Below, in pieces: positions 42,913 through 51,625 of a DNA stretch of 64,000 nucleotides. Position numbers and translations under genes: made by a program. Each line of letters opens with the position of its first letter. The stretch's first letter is position 1. Source of the stretch: Candidatus Gastranaerophilales bacterium (GTDB lineage Bacteria > Cyanobacteriota > Vampirovibrionia > Gastranaerophilales > Gastranaerophilaceae); assembly GCA_944322845.1 (NCBI GenBank), contig CALUQE010000006.1:44422-108421 (forward strand). Reading direction: 5' to 3'. The notes under the pieces were generated by a model. It did no database searches. It worked only from the letters and a program-made list of their open reading frames with translations, and was not told where the DNA came from.

Positions 42913-44823
42913 ATGAAGCGAGTACTATATTTCATAACAATTTTGATAATGTTTTTGATGCAGTGTTTTGCATACGCAAGTGCAGAACCTTCAAAAGTTA
43001 TGTCTATGGTATACGATGATTCGGCTTCTGTTATTTTTCTGAATATATTAGAATCACAGGACGGTTTGCAGAAAAATTTAAAATTTTCAAAGCTGGAAAA
43101 CCCGAACAGAATATATTTTGATATAGATAATGCCGTTTTGATTGGTGATAAGCAGCAGCTTGTATTTGAAAAATCGGAGATTAAAGAAATAAGGCTTTCG
43201 CAGTTTACGACTGACCCTGATGTGGTAAGAGGCGTTATAACTTTTGAAGAAGGGTTTGATACTTCAAAAATAAAACTTTTAAATATCAACGGCAATATTC
43301 TTATTAAGTGCTCTGTAGTATCTTTGCAAAATGATTATTTTAATCCTATATATGATGAATCTTCGCAAAATTTGCCGTATTCCAGCGTAACGGTAAATTC
43401 GCAGGTTGTTCAGAAAGTTGCTATACCGCAGAGTTCCGGAATAAAAGCTCCGGATAATGTCGTTGCTGATATACAAAAAGCGTTTGAAAATTCTATTTTG
43501 AGTAATTCTGACGGAAAAACTTATGATTCGGTAGTTTCTGTGGACTTGTCGTCAAATCTTAAATTGAGGACAAAATATTATATTAACGGATATTTTCTTA
43601 AAAGCGGCGGACTTTTAGTTAACGGTTCCGGTCAGATAACTGCATCAAAAATGTTTTATCTGGAAGCTCCGAAGCGCCTTGTTATAGATCTTCCAAATAC
43701 ATTTGTCTGCAAGGATATCAGAAATAAAGATATAAAGCTGTGTCCGGACGGTTCCTGCAGTGATACTGCAAAAATCGGGCAATTTGAATACAATAAAGGC
43801 CGTATAGTTGTAACAAGTGAGAATGCGGAAAAATATATACCTGTTTTTTCGGCAGATGCTCAGTCAATGCTTCTTATTAACGCTGATAAATTAAAACATA
43901 CGGATCTTGCAAGCTGTGTTTCTAATCTGGCAAAAGCTTATGTCAGAAAAATAGATAATAAAACGAGCGAATTGATACTTTCTTTTACAGAGCCGGTAGT
44001 GCATTCTATCTTAAGGAATGACAACTCTTTGAATCTTTATTTGTTTAATGTAAAAAGTTATAACGAATTAGAACTAATAAAGACATTTAAAAATACTTAT
44101 TATAGTGATCTTACAATGTCATTACTGCCTCAGATTGGTGTAAGAGCTTCAATGGGGATTAATAAAGATGATATTGTAAAAATAGACCAGAGTATTGACG
44201 GTAAAGCAATAAGACTTACTATCAAGAGAAGTGCAGAAAGCAGCAATAAGCAGCCGGTAATGACAGCCAAGAAAAACGCGATAAAGGGCAAAGTTGTTCT
44301 GGATGCAGGTCATGGCGGAAGTGACTACGGTGCTATACGGGAAGGTATAAATGAAAAAGATATTACTCTGGATATTACGCAGAGAGTAGCGTCTATGCTC
44401 AAATCAAAGGGATATACTGTTGCTATGACAAGGTCGGATGATACTTATGTTTCACTGCAGGAAAGAGTTGATTTTTCAGAGAATGAAGCTCCGGAAATTT
44501 TTGTAAGTATTCACGTAAATTCTGCCGTTGCAACAGAGCCGAAGGGCATAGAAACTCATTATTATCACGATTATAGTAAAGATTTAGCTAATATTGTACA
44601 CAAGCATTTGATGAAAGAAATTGATACGAAAGACAGAGGATTGGTTAAGTCTAAATTTTATGTTATAAATCATACAACGGTTCCTGCAATTCTTGTCGAG
44701 ACAGGATTTATTTCAAATGCAGAAGAACGTTCCGAACTGGTATCTGATTCCAGAAAGAAAAAGACTGCAAAAGCAATAGCTGAGGGTATAATTGAGTACA
44801 TCAAATCACAACAATCTAAATAG
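42913..44823 (+). CDS. N-acetylmuramoyl-L-alanine amidase with N-terminal AMIN-type region
   Basis: This 636-residue exported enzyme cuts the bond between muramic acid and the first peptide residue, acting in cell division or wall turnover. I start at ATG 42913, where a signal peptide follows (MKRVLYFITILIMFLMQCFA); a TTG 24 nt earlier would place charged residues before it. Residues about 30-460 contain AMIN-like beta segments that bind peptidoglycan or target the protein (ENPNRIYFDIDNAVLIG, APKRLVIDLPNTFVC). The C-terminal Amidase_3 domain shows the zinc ligands in VVLDAGHGGSDYG and IFVSIHVNSA, with Glu in REGINEKDITLD and ILVETGFISNAEE at the end. Its 3' end overlaps murI. Confidence 0.93.
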   Translation: MKRVLYFITILIMFLMQCFAYASAEPSKVMSMVYDDSASVIFLNILESQDGLQKNLKFSKLENPNRIYFDIDNAVLIGDKQQLVFEKSEIKEIRLSQFTTDPDVVRGVITFEEGFDTSKIKLLNINGNILIKCSVVSLQNDYFNPIYDESSQNLPYSSVTVNSQVVQKVAIPQSSGIKAPDNVVADIQKAFENSILSNSDGKTYDSVVSVDLSSNLKLRTKYYINGYFLKSGGLLVNGSGQITASKMFYLEAPKRLVIDLPNTFVCKDIRNKDIKLCPDGSCSDTAKIGQFEYNKGRIVVTSENAEKYIPVFSADAQSMLLINADKLKHTDLASCVSNLAKAYVRKIDNKTSELILSFTEPVVHSILRNDNSLNLYLFNVKSYNELELIKTFKNTYYSDLTMSLLPQIGVRASMGINKDDIVKIDQSIDGKAIRLTIKRSAESSNKQPVMTAKKNAIKGKVVLDAGHGGSDYGAIREGINEKDITLDITQRVASMLKSKGYTVAMTRSDDTYVSLQERVDFSENEAPEIFVSIHVNSAVATEPKGIETHYYHDYSKDLANIVHKHLMKEIDTKDRGLVKSKFYVINHTTVPAILVETGFISNAEERSELVSDSRKKKTAKAIAEGIIEYIKSQQSK

Positions 44824-45592
44824 CAGACCGGTAGGTTTTTTTGACTCAGGTGTCGGAGGGCTTTCTGTTTATGCCCGTTTTAAAAAAGTTTTGCCGGCGG
44901 AAGATTGTTTGTATTTTGGTGATCTTGCGAATATGCCGTACGGTAACAAGACTAAAGATGAATTAATAGGCTTTGCAAGGAAAATTCTTGATTTTTATAA
45001 GGGAAAAAAAGTAAAAGCCGTTGTTATTGCCTGCAATACATCTTCTGCACAAGCTTATGAGTCTGTAAAGGATGATTATGAGTTTAAAATTTATCCTATT
45101 ATTCAATCCTGTGCAAAAGTAATAGCATCTTTGAATTATGAAAAAATCGGCGTTTTTGCGACAGAAGCGACTGTAAAATCAGGAGTTTATACAAGAGAAC
45201 TTCAAAAATACAATCCTGCGGTTTCGGTTAACGAAATTTCCTGTCCAAATTGGGTACCTATTGTTGAAAACAATAGGTATACTGAAAAATTGGCAATGGA
45301 AGATGTAAAAAATCAGGTTGATAAGATGTTGGAATTTTCTCCTGACAGGGTGATTTTAGGATGCACGCACTATCCGTATTTAATGTCTTTGTTGAAGGAA
45401 TTTGCGCCCGAGGAGTTATTTATTGATCCGGCGGAGATTTTTGTTGACTATATAAAATCTGATTTGGATAAAAACGGTTTGTTAAACCCTGGCGGCGGAA
45501 GCGAAGAATTTTTTGTCAGTGCAAACCCTGAGAGTTTTAAAGCTCATGCAAAAATATTCTATCAGATTAAAAACTTACCGGTTTGTGTATAG
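44792..45592 (+). CDS. murI: glutamate racemase
   Basis: This enzyme converts L- to D-glutamate for peptidoglycan in the cytoplasm. Both catalytic cysteines are present, in VVIACNTSSAQ and ILGCTHYPYL, and the first substrate loop reads GFFDSGVGGLSV. The predicted TTG start at 44792 overlaps the amidase by 32 nt; no later ATG precedes the essential FFDSGVGG motif closely, so a non-ATG start is likely. The length (266) is normal. The pairing with an amidase in one operon fits a cell-wall role. It converges on tsaD with no gap. Confidence 0.94.
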   Translation: MSTSNHNNLNSRPVGFFDSGVGGLSVYARFKKVLPAEDCLYFGDLANMPYGNKTKDELIGFARKILDFYKGKKVKAVVIACNTSSAQAYESVKDDYEFKIYPIIQSCAKVIASLNYEKIGVFATEATVKSGVYTRELQKYNPAVSVNEISCPNWVPIVENNRYTEKLAMEDVKNQVDKMLEFSPDRVILGCTHYPYLMSLLKEFAPEELFIDPAEIFVDYIKSDLDKNGLLNPGGGSEEFFVSANPESFKAHAKIFYQIKNLPVCV

Positions 45593-46621
45593 TTATGCTC
45601 TTGAAAAGACTTCGACGTTAATATCATCAAACGTATTATCAAAGAAATAAGCTGAAGAGGCTACCATTGAAGCGTTATCTGTACAGTATTTCATTATAGG
45701 AGCATAAACTTCATACCCTTCATTTTTAAGGTCAAAAATTTTCTTTCTGATTTCGGAATTTGCTGCTACACCGCCTGCAAGAACCACCTGTTTGTAACCT
45801 GTTTCCACCAGAGCATTTTTAACTTTTTTAAGGAGCGTGGAGGATACGCATTCCTGAAAACTTGCGCAAATATCTTTTACAGGCATTTCCTGCCCGTCAA
45901 AACTTTTTACGAGTCTCAAAACGGCTGTTTTAAGCCCGCTGAAGCTGAAATCATAACCGCCGACTTTTGCTTCGGGAAGTTTGAACGCGTGCGGATTACC
46001 TTCCTGCGCAAGTTTGTCCAGCTTCGGACCGCCCGGATATGGAAGTCCGATTAATCTGGCAACTTTATCATAAGCTTCGCCCACCGCATCATCAATAGTT
46101 TCTCCGATTATTTCCATATCGGAATATGAACTTACTTTAATAATTTGTGTGTGTCCGCCGCTCACGAGAAGCGCGATAAACGGTGGTTTTAATTCTGTAT
46201 CAATAAAATTTGCCGCAAGATGGGCATTAAGGTGATTTACTCCGATAAACGGTTTATCATAAACAAGCGCCAGAGTCTTAGCAGCATTCATTCCGACAAG
46301 CAGGCAACCTACAAGCCCCGGCCCGACAGTAGCGGCAAAGGCTGAAATGTCAGAACCTTTAACTCCTGCTTGCTTAAGAGCCTCATCAATGACCACATTT
46401 ATTGCTTCAAGGTGCTCTCTGGCTGCTATTTCAGGAATTACTCCGCCGTATTCTTCGTGAATTTTTATCTGGGAAGCCACAACATTAGCAACGACTTCTC
46501 TTCCGCCTTTTACTATAGCGCAGGCAGTTTCGTCGCAGCTGGATTCTATTCCCATAATAAGTGAATTTTCATCTATTGTAACAGGTTTGTTACCGAATAA
46601 TGTATTTTTAACTTTGTTCAT
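45593..46621 (-). CDS. tsaD: tRNA N6-threonylcarbamoyladenosine transferase
   Basis: This ASKHA-fold enzyme attaches threonylcarbamoyl to A37 of ANN-decoding tRNAs, working with TsaB and TsaE. The metal-binding HxxxH is in GVNHLNAHLAANF, the nucleotide motif in IALLVSGGHTQIIKV and the C-terminal motif in VVLAGGVAANSEIRKK. MGIESSCDETACAIVKGG marks the usual start of the core. I choose ATG 46621 (342 residues) because TATAAT ends 6 nt before it on the minus strand, leaving almost no leader; the longer frame to 46651 would place that promoter inside the gene. Confidence 0.94.
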   Translation of the reverse strand: MNKVKNTLFGNKPVTIDENSLIMGIESSCDETACAIVKGGREVVANVVASQIKIHEEYGGVIPEIAAREHLEAINVVIDEALKQAGVKGSDISAFAATVGPGLVGCLLVGMNAAKTLALVYDKPFIGVNHLNAHLAANFIDTELKPPFIALLVSGGHTQIIKVSSYSDMEIIGETIDDAVGEAYDKVARLIGLPYPGGPKLDKLAQEGNPHAFKLPEAKVGGYDFSFSGLKTAVLRLVKSFDGQEMPVKDICASFQECVSSTLLKKVKNALVETGYKQVVLAGGVAANSEIRKKIFDLKNEGYEVYAPIMKYCTDNASMVASSAYFFDNTFDDINVEVFSRA

Positions 46622-46626
46622 AGTAG

Positions 46627-46634
46627 CATTATAG
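46627..46634 (-). promoter_or_regulatory. -10 element of tsaD, near-leaderless
   Basis: TATAAT on the minus strand ends 6 nt before the ATG at 46621. No clear -35 element and no ribosome-binding site is seen. Confidence 0.45.
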
Positions 46635-46668
46635 TACGATAGTTTGCTCAACGCAAATTATGTGATAT

Positions 46669-46741
46669 GTTCCGAAGGTGCACGGACGAACAGGAAAATA
46701 GGTTGGTAGTCTTTAGACAAAATGTGCACCGTCCAAAGGAT
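46669..46741 (+). repeat. 73-nt structured repeat, copy 1, upstream of obg
   Basis: This is the first of two copies, each 73 nt, in direct orientation with a 103-nt period and only about 8 differences. GGTGCAC (46677-46683) can pair with GTGCACC (46724-46730), and an inner hairpin GTC-TTTA-GAC is changed compatibly in copy 2. The copy ends CCAAAGGAT, the same end that supplies the ribosome-binding site in copy 2. Confidence 0.75.
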
Positions 46742-46771
46742 TTCTGAATAGTGTAAAAATGTTGTAATTGT

Positions 46772-46844
46772 GTTCCAAAGGTGCACGGACGGACTGGAAA
46801 ACGGGTTGGTAGTTATTAGACAAAATGTGCACCGCCCAAAGGAT
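46772..46844 (+). repeat. 73-nt structured repeat, copy 2, ending in the obg ribosome-binding site
   Basis: GGTGCAC (46780-46786) and GTGCACC (46827-46833) form the same potential long-range stem as in copy 1. The last bases, AAAGGA (46838-46843), are the ribosome-binding site of obg, 8 nt before its ATG. TTCC near the start of the copy could pair with this site, so a translational switch is conceivable. Confidence 0.75.
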
Positions 46845-46851
46845 AAAAAAA

Positions 46852-48138
46852 ATGAAATTTTTAGATAAAGCAAAAATAAGAGTAATTTCAGGTCACGGTG
46901 GTAACGGTATGGTCGCATGGCGTCGTGAAAAATACGTGGATAAAGGCGGGCCGGCCGGCGGTGACGGCGGACGCGGCGGCGATATATATTTTGTAGCGGA
47001 CGAAAATATGTCTACCCTGCTTGATTTTAAGATAAAGTCTGTTTTTAAGGCACAATCCGGTGAAAATGGCGGTATTAAGGGAATGCACGGAGCCTGTGCA
47101 AAAGATTTATATATAAGAGTGCCTCTCGGAACTGTTGTAAGAGATGTTAAAAGCGGCAAGCTTATTGCTGACTTAACCGAAAATGAGCAGCAGGTCTTGA
47201 TTGCAAAAGGCGGCAGGGGCGGAAGAGGTAATGCAAGGTTTGCAACCGCACAAAAAAGAGCTCCTCAGTTTTGTGAACCTGGAGAACCGGGGATTGAAAG
47301 AGTTTTGGAATTAGAGCTCAAACTAATTGCAGATGTCGGACTCCTCGGTATGCCTAATGCAGGAAAATCAACTTTTATCAGTGCAGTAAGCTCTGCCAGA
47401 CCTAAAATTGCGGATTATCCGTTTACAACTTTAGTCCCGCATCTGGGAGTTGTAAAGAAAGATGACGGCGGCTCTTACGTTCTGGCAGATATTCCGGGAC
47501 TTATTGAAGGTGCGTCCGAAGGGGTTGGATTAGGACACGAGTTTTTAAGACATGTTGAGAGATGCAGATTTCTTATACATGTGGTAGATTTGACAGCTGA
47601 AAATCCGCTGGACAATTATAAAATAATTAATAACGAATTAAAAAAGCACTCAGAAGGGCTTGCTAATTTGTACCAAATTCTTGTTCTGAATAAAATTGAT
47701 TCAGTTTCAAAGGAGGATTTAGACAACTATCTAGAAGAGTTTAAGCAATTCTCTTCAGATGTCTTTGCCATTTCCGCCGTAACCGGAGATGGTATAAAAG
47801 AACTCTTACACTTCGTTTCTCAAAAAGTTGATGAGATTCCGAAGCCTGAATTTGATATTGATATAGAAGAAGATTTGGATGCTTATGATAATGATGACAG
47901 CGCTTTTGAGGTTACGAAACTTGATAAAGAAACTTATCTGATTTCAGGCGGAAAGCTCAGCAGACTTGCCAAAGTAACTGATGCAAGAAATACCGAGCAG
48001 GTCGTAAGACTTCAAAATATTATGAAAGGTATGGGTGTTTTTGACGAGCTGCATAAATACGGGCTTAAAAACGGAGACACTGTTATCCTCGGTCACTTAG
48101 AACTCGCTTACTACGATGATGAAGTCTGGGGCGGGTAG
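46852..48138 (+). CDS. obg: GTPase Obg/CgtA
   Basis: This is an essential ribosome-assembly GTPase. The ATG at 46852 (MKFLDKAKIRVISG) gives 428 residues and has AAAGGA 8 nt upstream; an earlier start would begin inside the repeat. The N-terminal glycine-rich Obg fold (GGPAGGDGGRGGDIYF) covers residues 1-158. The G domain follows with G1 GMPNAGKST, switch II DIPGLIEGAS and G4 NKID. A complete OCT domain (AFEVTKLDKETYLISGGKLS) forms the C-terminus, ending in acidic residues. No rplU/rpmA genes precede it as they do in many bacteria; instead two structured repeats occupy the leader. Confidence 0.95.
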   Translation: MKFLDKAKIRVISGHGGNGMVAWRREKYVDKGGPAGGDGGRGGDIYFVADENMSTLLDFKIKSVFKAQSGENGGIKGMHGACAKDLYIRVPLGTVVRDVKSGKLIADLTENEQQVLIAKGGRGGRGNARFATAQKRAPQFCEPGEPGIERVLELELKLIADVGLLGMPNAGKSTFISAVSSARPKIADYPFTTLVPHLGVVKKDDGGSYVLADIPGLIEGASEGVGLGHEFLRHVERCRFLIHVVDLTAENPLDNYKIINNELKKHSEGLANLYQILVLNKIDSVSKEDLDNYLEEFKQFSSDVFAISAVTGDGIKELLHFVSQKVDEIPKPEFDIDIEEDLDAYDNDDSAFEVTKLDKETYLISGGKLSRLAKVTDARNTEQVVRLQNIMKGMGVFDELHKYGLKNGDTVILGHLELAYYDDEVWGG

Positions 48139-48206
48139 AGGTAAATATATTTTGCCATTTTGTAAACTACGACGTTATTTGTTGGAAGTATATAAGGGTT
48201 AGCAGA

Positions 48207-48635
48207 ATGCAAAGTGCGATAGAGCAAGCGTTAAAATGTACAATAGATGTTCCGATAGGTTGTGTTATTAAAAAGGACGGAAAAATAATTGCGTCCGCTC
48301 ATAACAGGCGTGAAGAGGATAATGACGTTACTTCGCATGCGGAGATTCTTGCAATAAAAGAAGCCCAAAAGGTTCTTGGAACTTCAAGGCTTAATGAGTG
48401 CGAAATGTATGTAACTCTGGAACCATGTCCGATGTGTAGCTGGGCAATACTTATGTCGGGAATAAAAATTCTCTATTTTGGCGCTTATAATCCTGACTAC
48501 GGAGTTTTTATCTCTAATCCCCAATGTTTGCCGCCCAAAATAAATCCTAAAAAATTACCTCTGAAAATTTACGGAGGTATAGAAGAAGAAAAGTGTGGTA
48601 AAATATTAGAAGAATTTTTTAAGAAGTTAAGATGA
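48207..48635 (+). CDS. tadA: tRNA adenosine(34) deaminase-type enzyme
   Basis: This 142-residue zinc deaminase converts A34 of tRNA-Arg(ACG) to inosine, matching the ACG anticodon of the tRNA at 28008. Zinc ligands and the catalytic glutamate are in TSHAEILAIK and TLEPCPMCSWAI. The family's N-terminal IDVPIGCVI motif is present and the C-terminal helical extension is short. Other members deaminate guanine or cytosine, but the sequence around HAE and PCPMC fits TadA best. It lies 68 nt after obg, likely in the same unit, and overlaps the next gene by 4 nt. Confidence 0.88.
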   Translation: MQSAIEQALKCTIDVPIGCVIKKDGKIIASAHNRREEDNDVTSHAEILAIKEAQKVLGTSRLNECEMYVTLEPCPMCSWAILMSGIKILYFGAYNPDYGVFISNPQCLPPKINPKKLPLKIYGGIEEEKCGKILEEFFKKLR

Positions 48636-49387
48636 TTACAAAAGAAGAACTGGATAAATTAGCAGCTAAATACGAAACGGCGGATTTCATAAAAGATGAT
48701 CCGATACTTTTTCCGCATCGTGGCAAGACAAAAGAGGATAAAGAATTGTACGGTTTTATCGCATCTCTTTTTGCGTACGGAAACCGCAAAATGTTTATCA
48801 AAAAACTTGAAGATATTGATACACGAGCCGGACATGATATAAAAAACTACGTGCTTAACGGAGATTTTTCTAATCTGAAAGGTGTTGAATACAGATTTTC
48901 CAAAGATAACGATATTATTCCGGTTTTTAATATACTTAACAAGCTGTATAAAGAATCAAAAGGTCTGGAGGAGTTGTTTGAATACGGATTTAATTCAGAT
49001 AATTTCTTACAAACCGTTGTTGATTATTTTTATTCTAATGCGCCTGAAAGCGCAGGGCAGGGCTTCTATCATATGATACCTAATCCTGCTAATGGCGGAG
49101 CAATGAAACGTATGAATATGTTTTTGAGATGGATGGTGCGCAAGTCAGCTGTTGATTTAGGTATCTGGAATTTTATGAAACCTAAAGATTTGTTGATTCC
49201 GCTTGATGTCCATGTCGCAAGAGTATCAAGGCTAATGGGACTTTTAGAACGCAAAAGTAATGATTTTAAAGCTGTTTTGGAACTTACTGATAATTTAAGG
49301 AAATACTGTCCGGAAGATCCGGTAAAATATGATTTTGCAATGTTTGCTTTTGGTGTAGAATTAAATAAGATAAAAATAGGAGCATGA
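48632..49387 (+). CDS. DUF2400 / TIGR02757-family protein
   Basis: This 251-residue protein matches the conserved DUF2400 family seen in many anaerobes, related to helix-hairpin-helix DNA glycosylases. Typical blocks are DDPILFPHRGKTKEDKELYG, ASLFAYGNRKMFIKKLEDI, RMNMFLRWMVRKSAVDLGI and LLIPLDVHVARVSRLMGLL. A base-excision role is suggested by the fold but is not established. It overlaps tadA by 4 nt and precedes the TPR protein by 4 nt. Confidence 0.82.
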   Translation: MITKEELDKLAAKYETADFIKDDPILFPHRGKTKEDKELYGFIASLFAYGNRKMFIKKLEDIDTRAGHDIKNYVLNGDFSNLKGVEYRFSKDNDIIPVFNILNKLYKESKGLEELFEYGFNSDNFLQTVVDYFYSNAPESAGQGFYHMIPNPANGGAMKRMNMFLRWMVRKSAVDLGIWNFMKPKDLLIPLDVHVARVSRLMGLLERKSNDFKAVLELTDNLRKYCPEDPVKYDFAMFAFGVELNKIKIGA

Positions 49388-49391
49388 GTAT

Positions 49392-50111
49392 ATGAATAAT
49401 AATTCTAACTTTGTTGTAAATAAGACAATATTAATATTGCTCTTAATATGTATGATATTTGTTCTCCTAATAGGTAAGGCTTTTGATTATCTTCCGGATA
49501 CACAGGAAGATACAAATACTGCAAATGTGGCTGATATAAATCGAATGCTGGCTATAAAAAATGCTAATTCAAGAGCTGCACAGGATGTAAATAAAGAGGT
49601 TGTAAATGTTGAAAATACTGCAGCAGAGCAACCAGCGGCAAATCAGACGGCAGCTCCTGCTGTAGAAGAACAAGCTTCACAGGCAGTTCAAGAACAACTT
49701 GATGAGCCTCCAACAATACAGGAAATAGAAGCAAAGCCTAGTGCGGAAGAAGCGTTGAAACCTATAGATGACAGCGAAATCCCGGGAGAGGCTATTCCAA
49801 ATCCTGAAGAAGCTAAAGCTCCTGTGGTTGTTAAAAAAACTATTTCAGAAAGGATGGCAGATGCAAAAGTTTTAAAAGTTCAGGGTAATTTTGAAAAGGC
49901 AATTACTGAATATAAAGCGATTGCTTCAGAGGCGTCTACTCCAGCAGAACAGGCTAATTGCTATGAGGAAATTGCAAATATTTATGTGCTGCAAAAACGC
50001 TATGGTTCAGCATTAATATTTGCTCAACGTGCTAATAAAATATCTCCGTCACCATCGAGAGAGGCTTTATTAAAAAATCTTTATGAAAAATATCCGGAAC
50101 AAACTAATTAA
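49392..50111 (+). CDS. membrane-anchored TPR-like protein
   Basis: This 239-residue protein has one N-terminal membrane segment (ILILLLICMIFVLLIGKAF) after 10 polar residues. A low-complexity A/E/P/Q-rich linker spans about residues 45-150, and two to three TPR-like helices follow at the C-terminus (KVQGNFEKAITEYKAIASE, AEQANCYEEIANIYVLQKR). It likely sits in the inner membrane with the TPR in the periplasm and acts as an adaptor. The linker is typical of envelope-spanning proteins. It is part of the obg-tadA-pheA run of genes. Confidence 0.75.
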   Translation: MNNNSNFVVNKTILILLLICMIFVLLIGKAFDYLPDTQEDTNTANVADINRMLAIKNANSRAAQDVNKEVVNVENTAAEQPAANQTAAPAVEEQASQAVQEQLDEPPTIQEIEAKPSAEEALKPIDDSEIPGEAIPNPEEAKAPVVVKKTISERMADAKVLKVQGNFEKAITEYKAIASEASTPAEQANCYEEIANIYVLQKRYGSALIFAQRANKISPSPSREALLKNLYEKYPEQTN

Positions 50112-50129
50112 AAAATTAAAAGGCAATAT

Positions 50130-50999
50130 ATGGAATTATTAGATACATCAAGAATAAGAAAACTATTATTTTTAGGGCCTCGAGGGTCTTACAGTGATTT
50201 TGCAAAAAATATATTTATAAATGCATTTAAACTAAATTGTGTCAGTACAAATTTGAAGTCTATATCAAGTATAATAAAAGCCTTAAAGGATGAAGATAAT
50301 GAAGATATTGTAGCTGTTATTCCTATAGAGAATTCTATAGAGGGCATTGTCAGAGAAACTCTTGATAATCTATCATTATTAAAAAAAGAAGGTTATAAGA
50401 TTATTGCTGAAACAACGATGGGAGTTGAGCATGCTTTACTAGGGTTTGCAAAGAGCAAATCGGAAATTAAAGTTGTTCGTTCACATCCTCAGGCTTTAGC
50501 ACAGTGTAAAAGGTATCTGCAGGATAATTTTCCGGATTCATTGATAGAAGAAGCTACTTTGTCAACTTCCGCTGCAGTACGTTCTCTTGTTGCTGAAGAA
50601 CCGGAAGCTGCTGCAATCGGCAGTGTTGAATGCGCTGAAATGTATGATGTCCCTGTTATTGAAAGAAATATTAATGATGAAATAAATAATCAGACAAGAT
50701 TTATTCTTCTTGGTAAATTTATGTCGCCGCAAACAGGGTATGATAAGACGAGTATAACGTTTTCAACAGAAAATAAAGCCGGTGCGTTAAATAAGATTTT
50801 AACTATTTTAGAACAACATAATATTAATATGTCTTATATTGATTCACGTCCTTCCAAAAAGGAACTTGGCGAGTATGTTTTCTACATAGATTTCGCAGGT
50901 CATATTCTTGATGAAAAAATTCAAAAAGCTTTTGAGGATATAAAGCCTTTTGTAAAAATGTTTTATGTGATAGGTTCATATCATCCTGTTGAGGGGTAA
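50130..50999 (+). CDS. pheA: prephenate dehydratase
   Basis: This 289-residue enzyme converts prephenate to phenylpyruvate in phenylalanine synthesis. The substrate-binding region shows FLGPRGSYSDFAK and IPIENSIEGIVRETLDNL, the catalytic Thr-Arg-Phe appears as NNQTRFILLGK, and the C-terminal ACT domain (AGALNKILTILEQHNIN, then IDSRP) allows phenylalanine feedback; ESRP in most relatives reads DSRP here. There is no fused chorismate mutase. The gene is 18 nt after the TPR protein. Confidence 0.94.
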   Translation: MELLDTSRIRKLLFLGPRGSYSDFAKNIFINAFKLNCVSTNLKSISSIIKALKDEDNEDIVAVIPIENSIEGIVRETLDNLSLLKKEGYKIIAETTMGVEHALLGFAKSKSEIKVVRSHPQALAQCKRYLQDNFPDSLIEEATLSTSAAVRSLVAEEPEAAAIGSVECAEMYDVPVIERNINDEINNQTRFILLGKFMSPQTGYDKTSITFSTENKAGALNKILTILEQHNINMSYIDSRPSKKELGEYVFYIDFAGHILDEKIQKAFEDIKPFVKMFYVIGSYHPVEG

Positions 51000-51207
51000 A
51001 TATAATGTGTATAATTATTAAGCTTGATTAAGCTTATATGCTAAACCTATTGATTAAAAAGCATGTTTATACTATATTTTCTTTTGTGGAGTGCATATAG
51101 CCGATATGACGCTCGTACGTGCCCGGTGGGGGTAAATGTAAAGGTTTGATAACAACTGTGACCTTAATAATTTATCCGACTAAGGAGCAAAATAGAAAGG
51201 AAAAATT
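51000..51207 (+). promoter_or_regulatory. rpsO leader, possible S15 autoregulation site
   Basis: The 207-nt gap before rpsO carries a hairpin with arms CATAT and ATATG (around 51095-51110), a G-rich stretch and an AGGAAAA ribosome-binding site. Long rpsO leaders in several bacteria bind S15 to repress translation; sequence classes vary and none matches exactly here. It also includes a TACATTTACCCCC-like segment (minus strand near 51128-51140). Confidence 0.4.
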
Positions 51208-51471
51208 ATGAACTTAAAAAACAAACAGGAAATTATTGAAAAATTCGGTGCTAATGCAAAAGATACTGGTTCTGCAGAAGTACAAATCGCTATGTTAACA
51301 AAAAAGATTTCTGAACTTACTGAACATATGAAATCTAACAAGAAAGACTTTGCTACAAAACGTGGTCTTTTGATGATGGTAGGTAAGAGAAAAAGACTTC
51401 TTTCATTCCTGAAAGAAAAGAATCTTGAAGGTTACAGAAGCCTTGTTAAAGAATTAGGAATCAGAGGTTAG
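51208..51471 (+). CDS. rpsO: 30S ribosomal protein S15
   Basis: This is an 87-residue primary 16S rRNA-binding protein. Conserved blocks are [38 protein letters not shown] and [19 protein letters not shown], with the usual length and basic character. It stands alone with its own leader and terminator; pnp does not follow as it does in many genomes. Confidence 0.97.
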   Translation: MNLKNKQEIIEKFGANAKDTGSAEVQIAMLTKKISELTEHMKSNKKDFATKRGLLMMVGKRKRLLSFLKEKNLEGYRSLVKELGIRG

Positions 51472-51482
51472 TTTTAAAATAA

Positions 51483-51511
51483 AAAGCCGGTAATAAGTAC
51501 CGGCTTTTGTT
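51483..51511 (+). terminator. intrinsic terminator of rpsO
   Basis: Arms AAAGCCGGTA and TACCGGCTTT around ATAAG are followed by TGTTTTT. Confidence 0.85.
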
Positions 51512-51521
51512 TTTAACAAAA

Positions 51522-51553
51522 AGAAAAGCCCGCTTTATGCGGGCTGAAATTTT
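51522..51553 (-). terminator. intrinsic terminator of the leftward coiled-coil gene
   Basis: On the minus strand AGCCCGC and GCGGGCT enclose ATAAA and are followed by TTTCTTTTT, ending transcription of the gene at 51626. Confidence 0.8.
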
Positions 51554-51625
51554 TAGTAAGATGTAAGATGGGGTAGTAAAATCTTTTCAGGCTGAATCTC
51601 CTAAATAGAAGTAAAGTTAATATTA

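Noticed and set aside
46658..46918. Minus-strand open frame of 86 codons across the obg leader
   Set aside because: It runs through both 73-nt repeats and into the antisense of obg, and has no ribosome-binding site; the repeat explains its apparent internal similarity.
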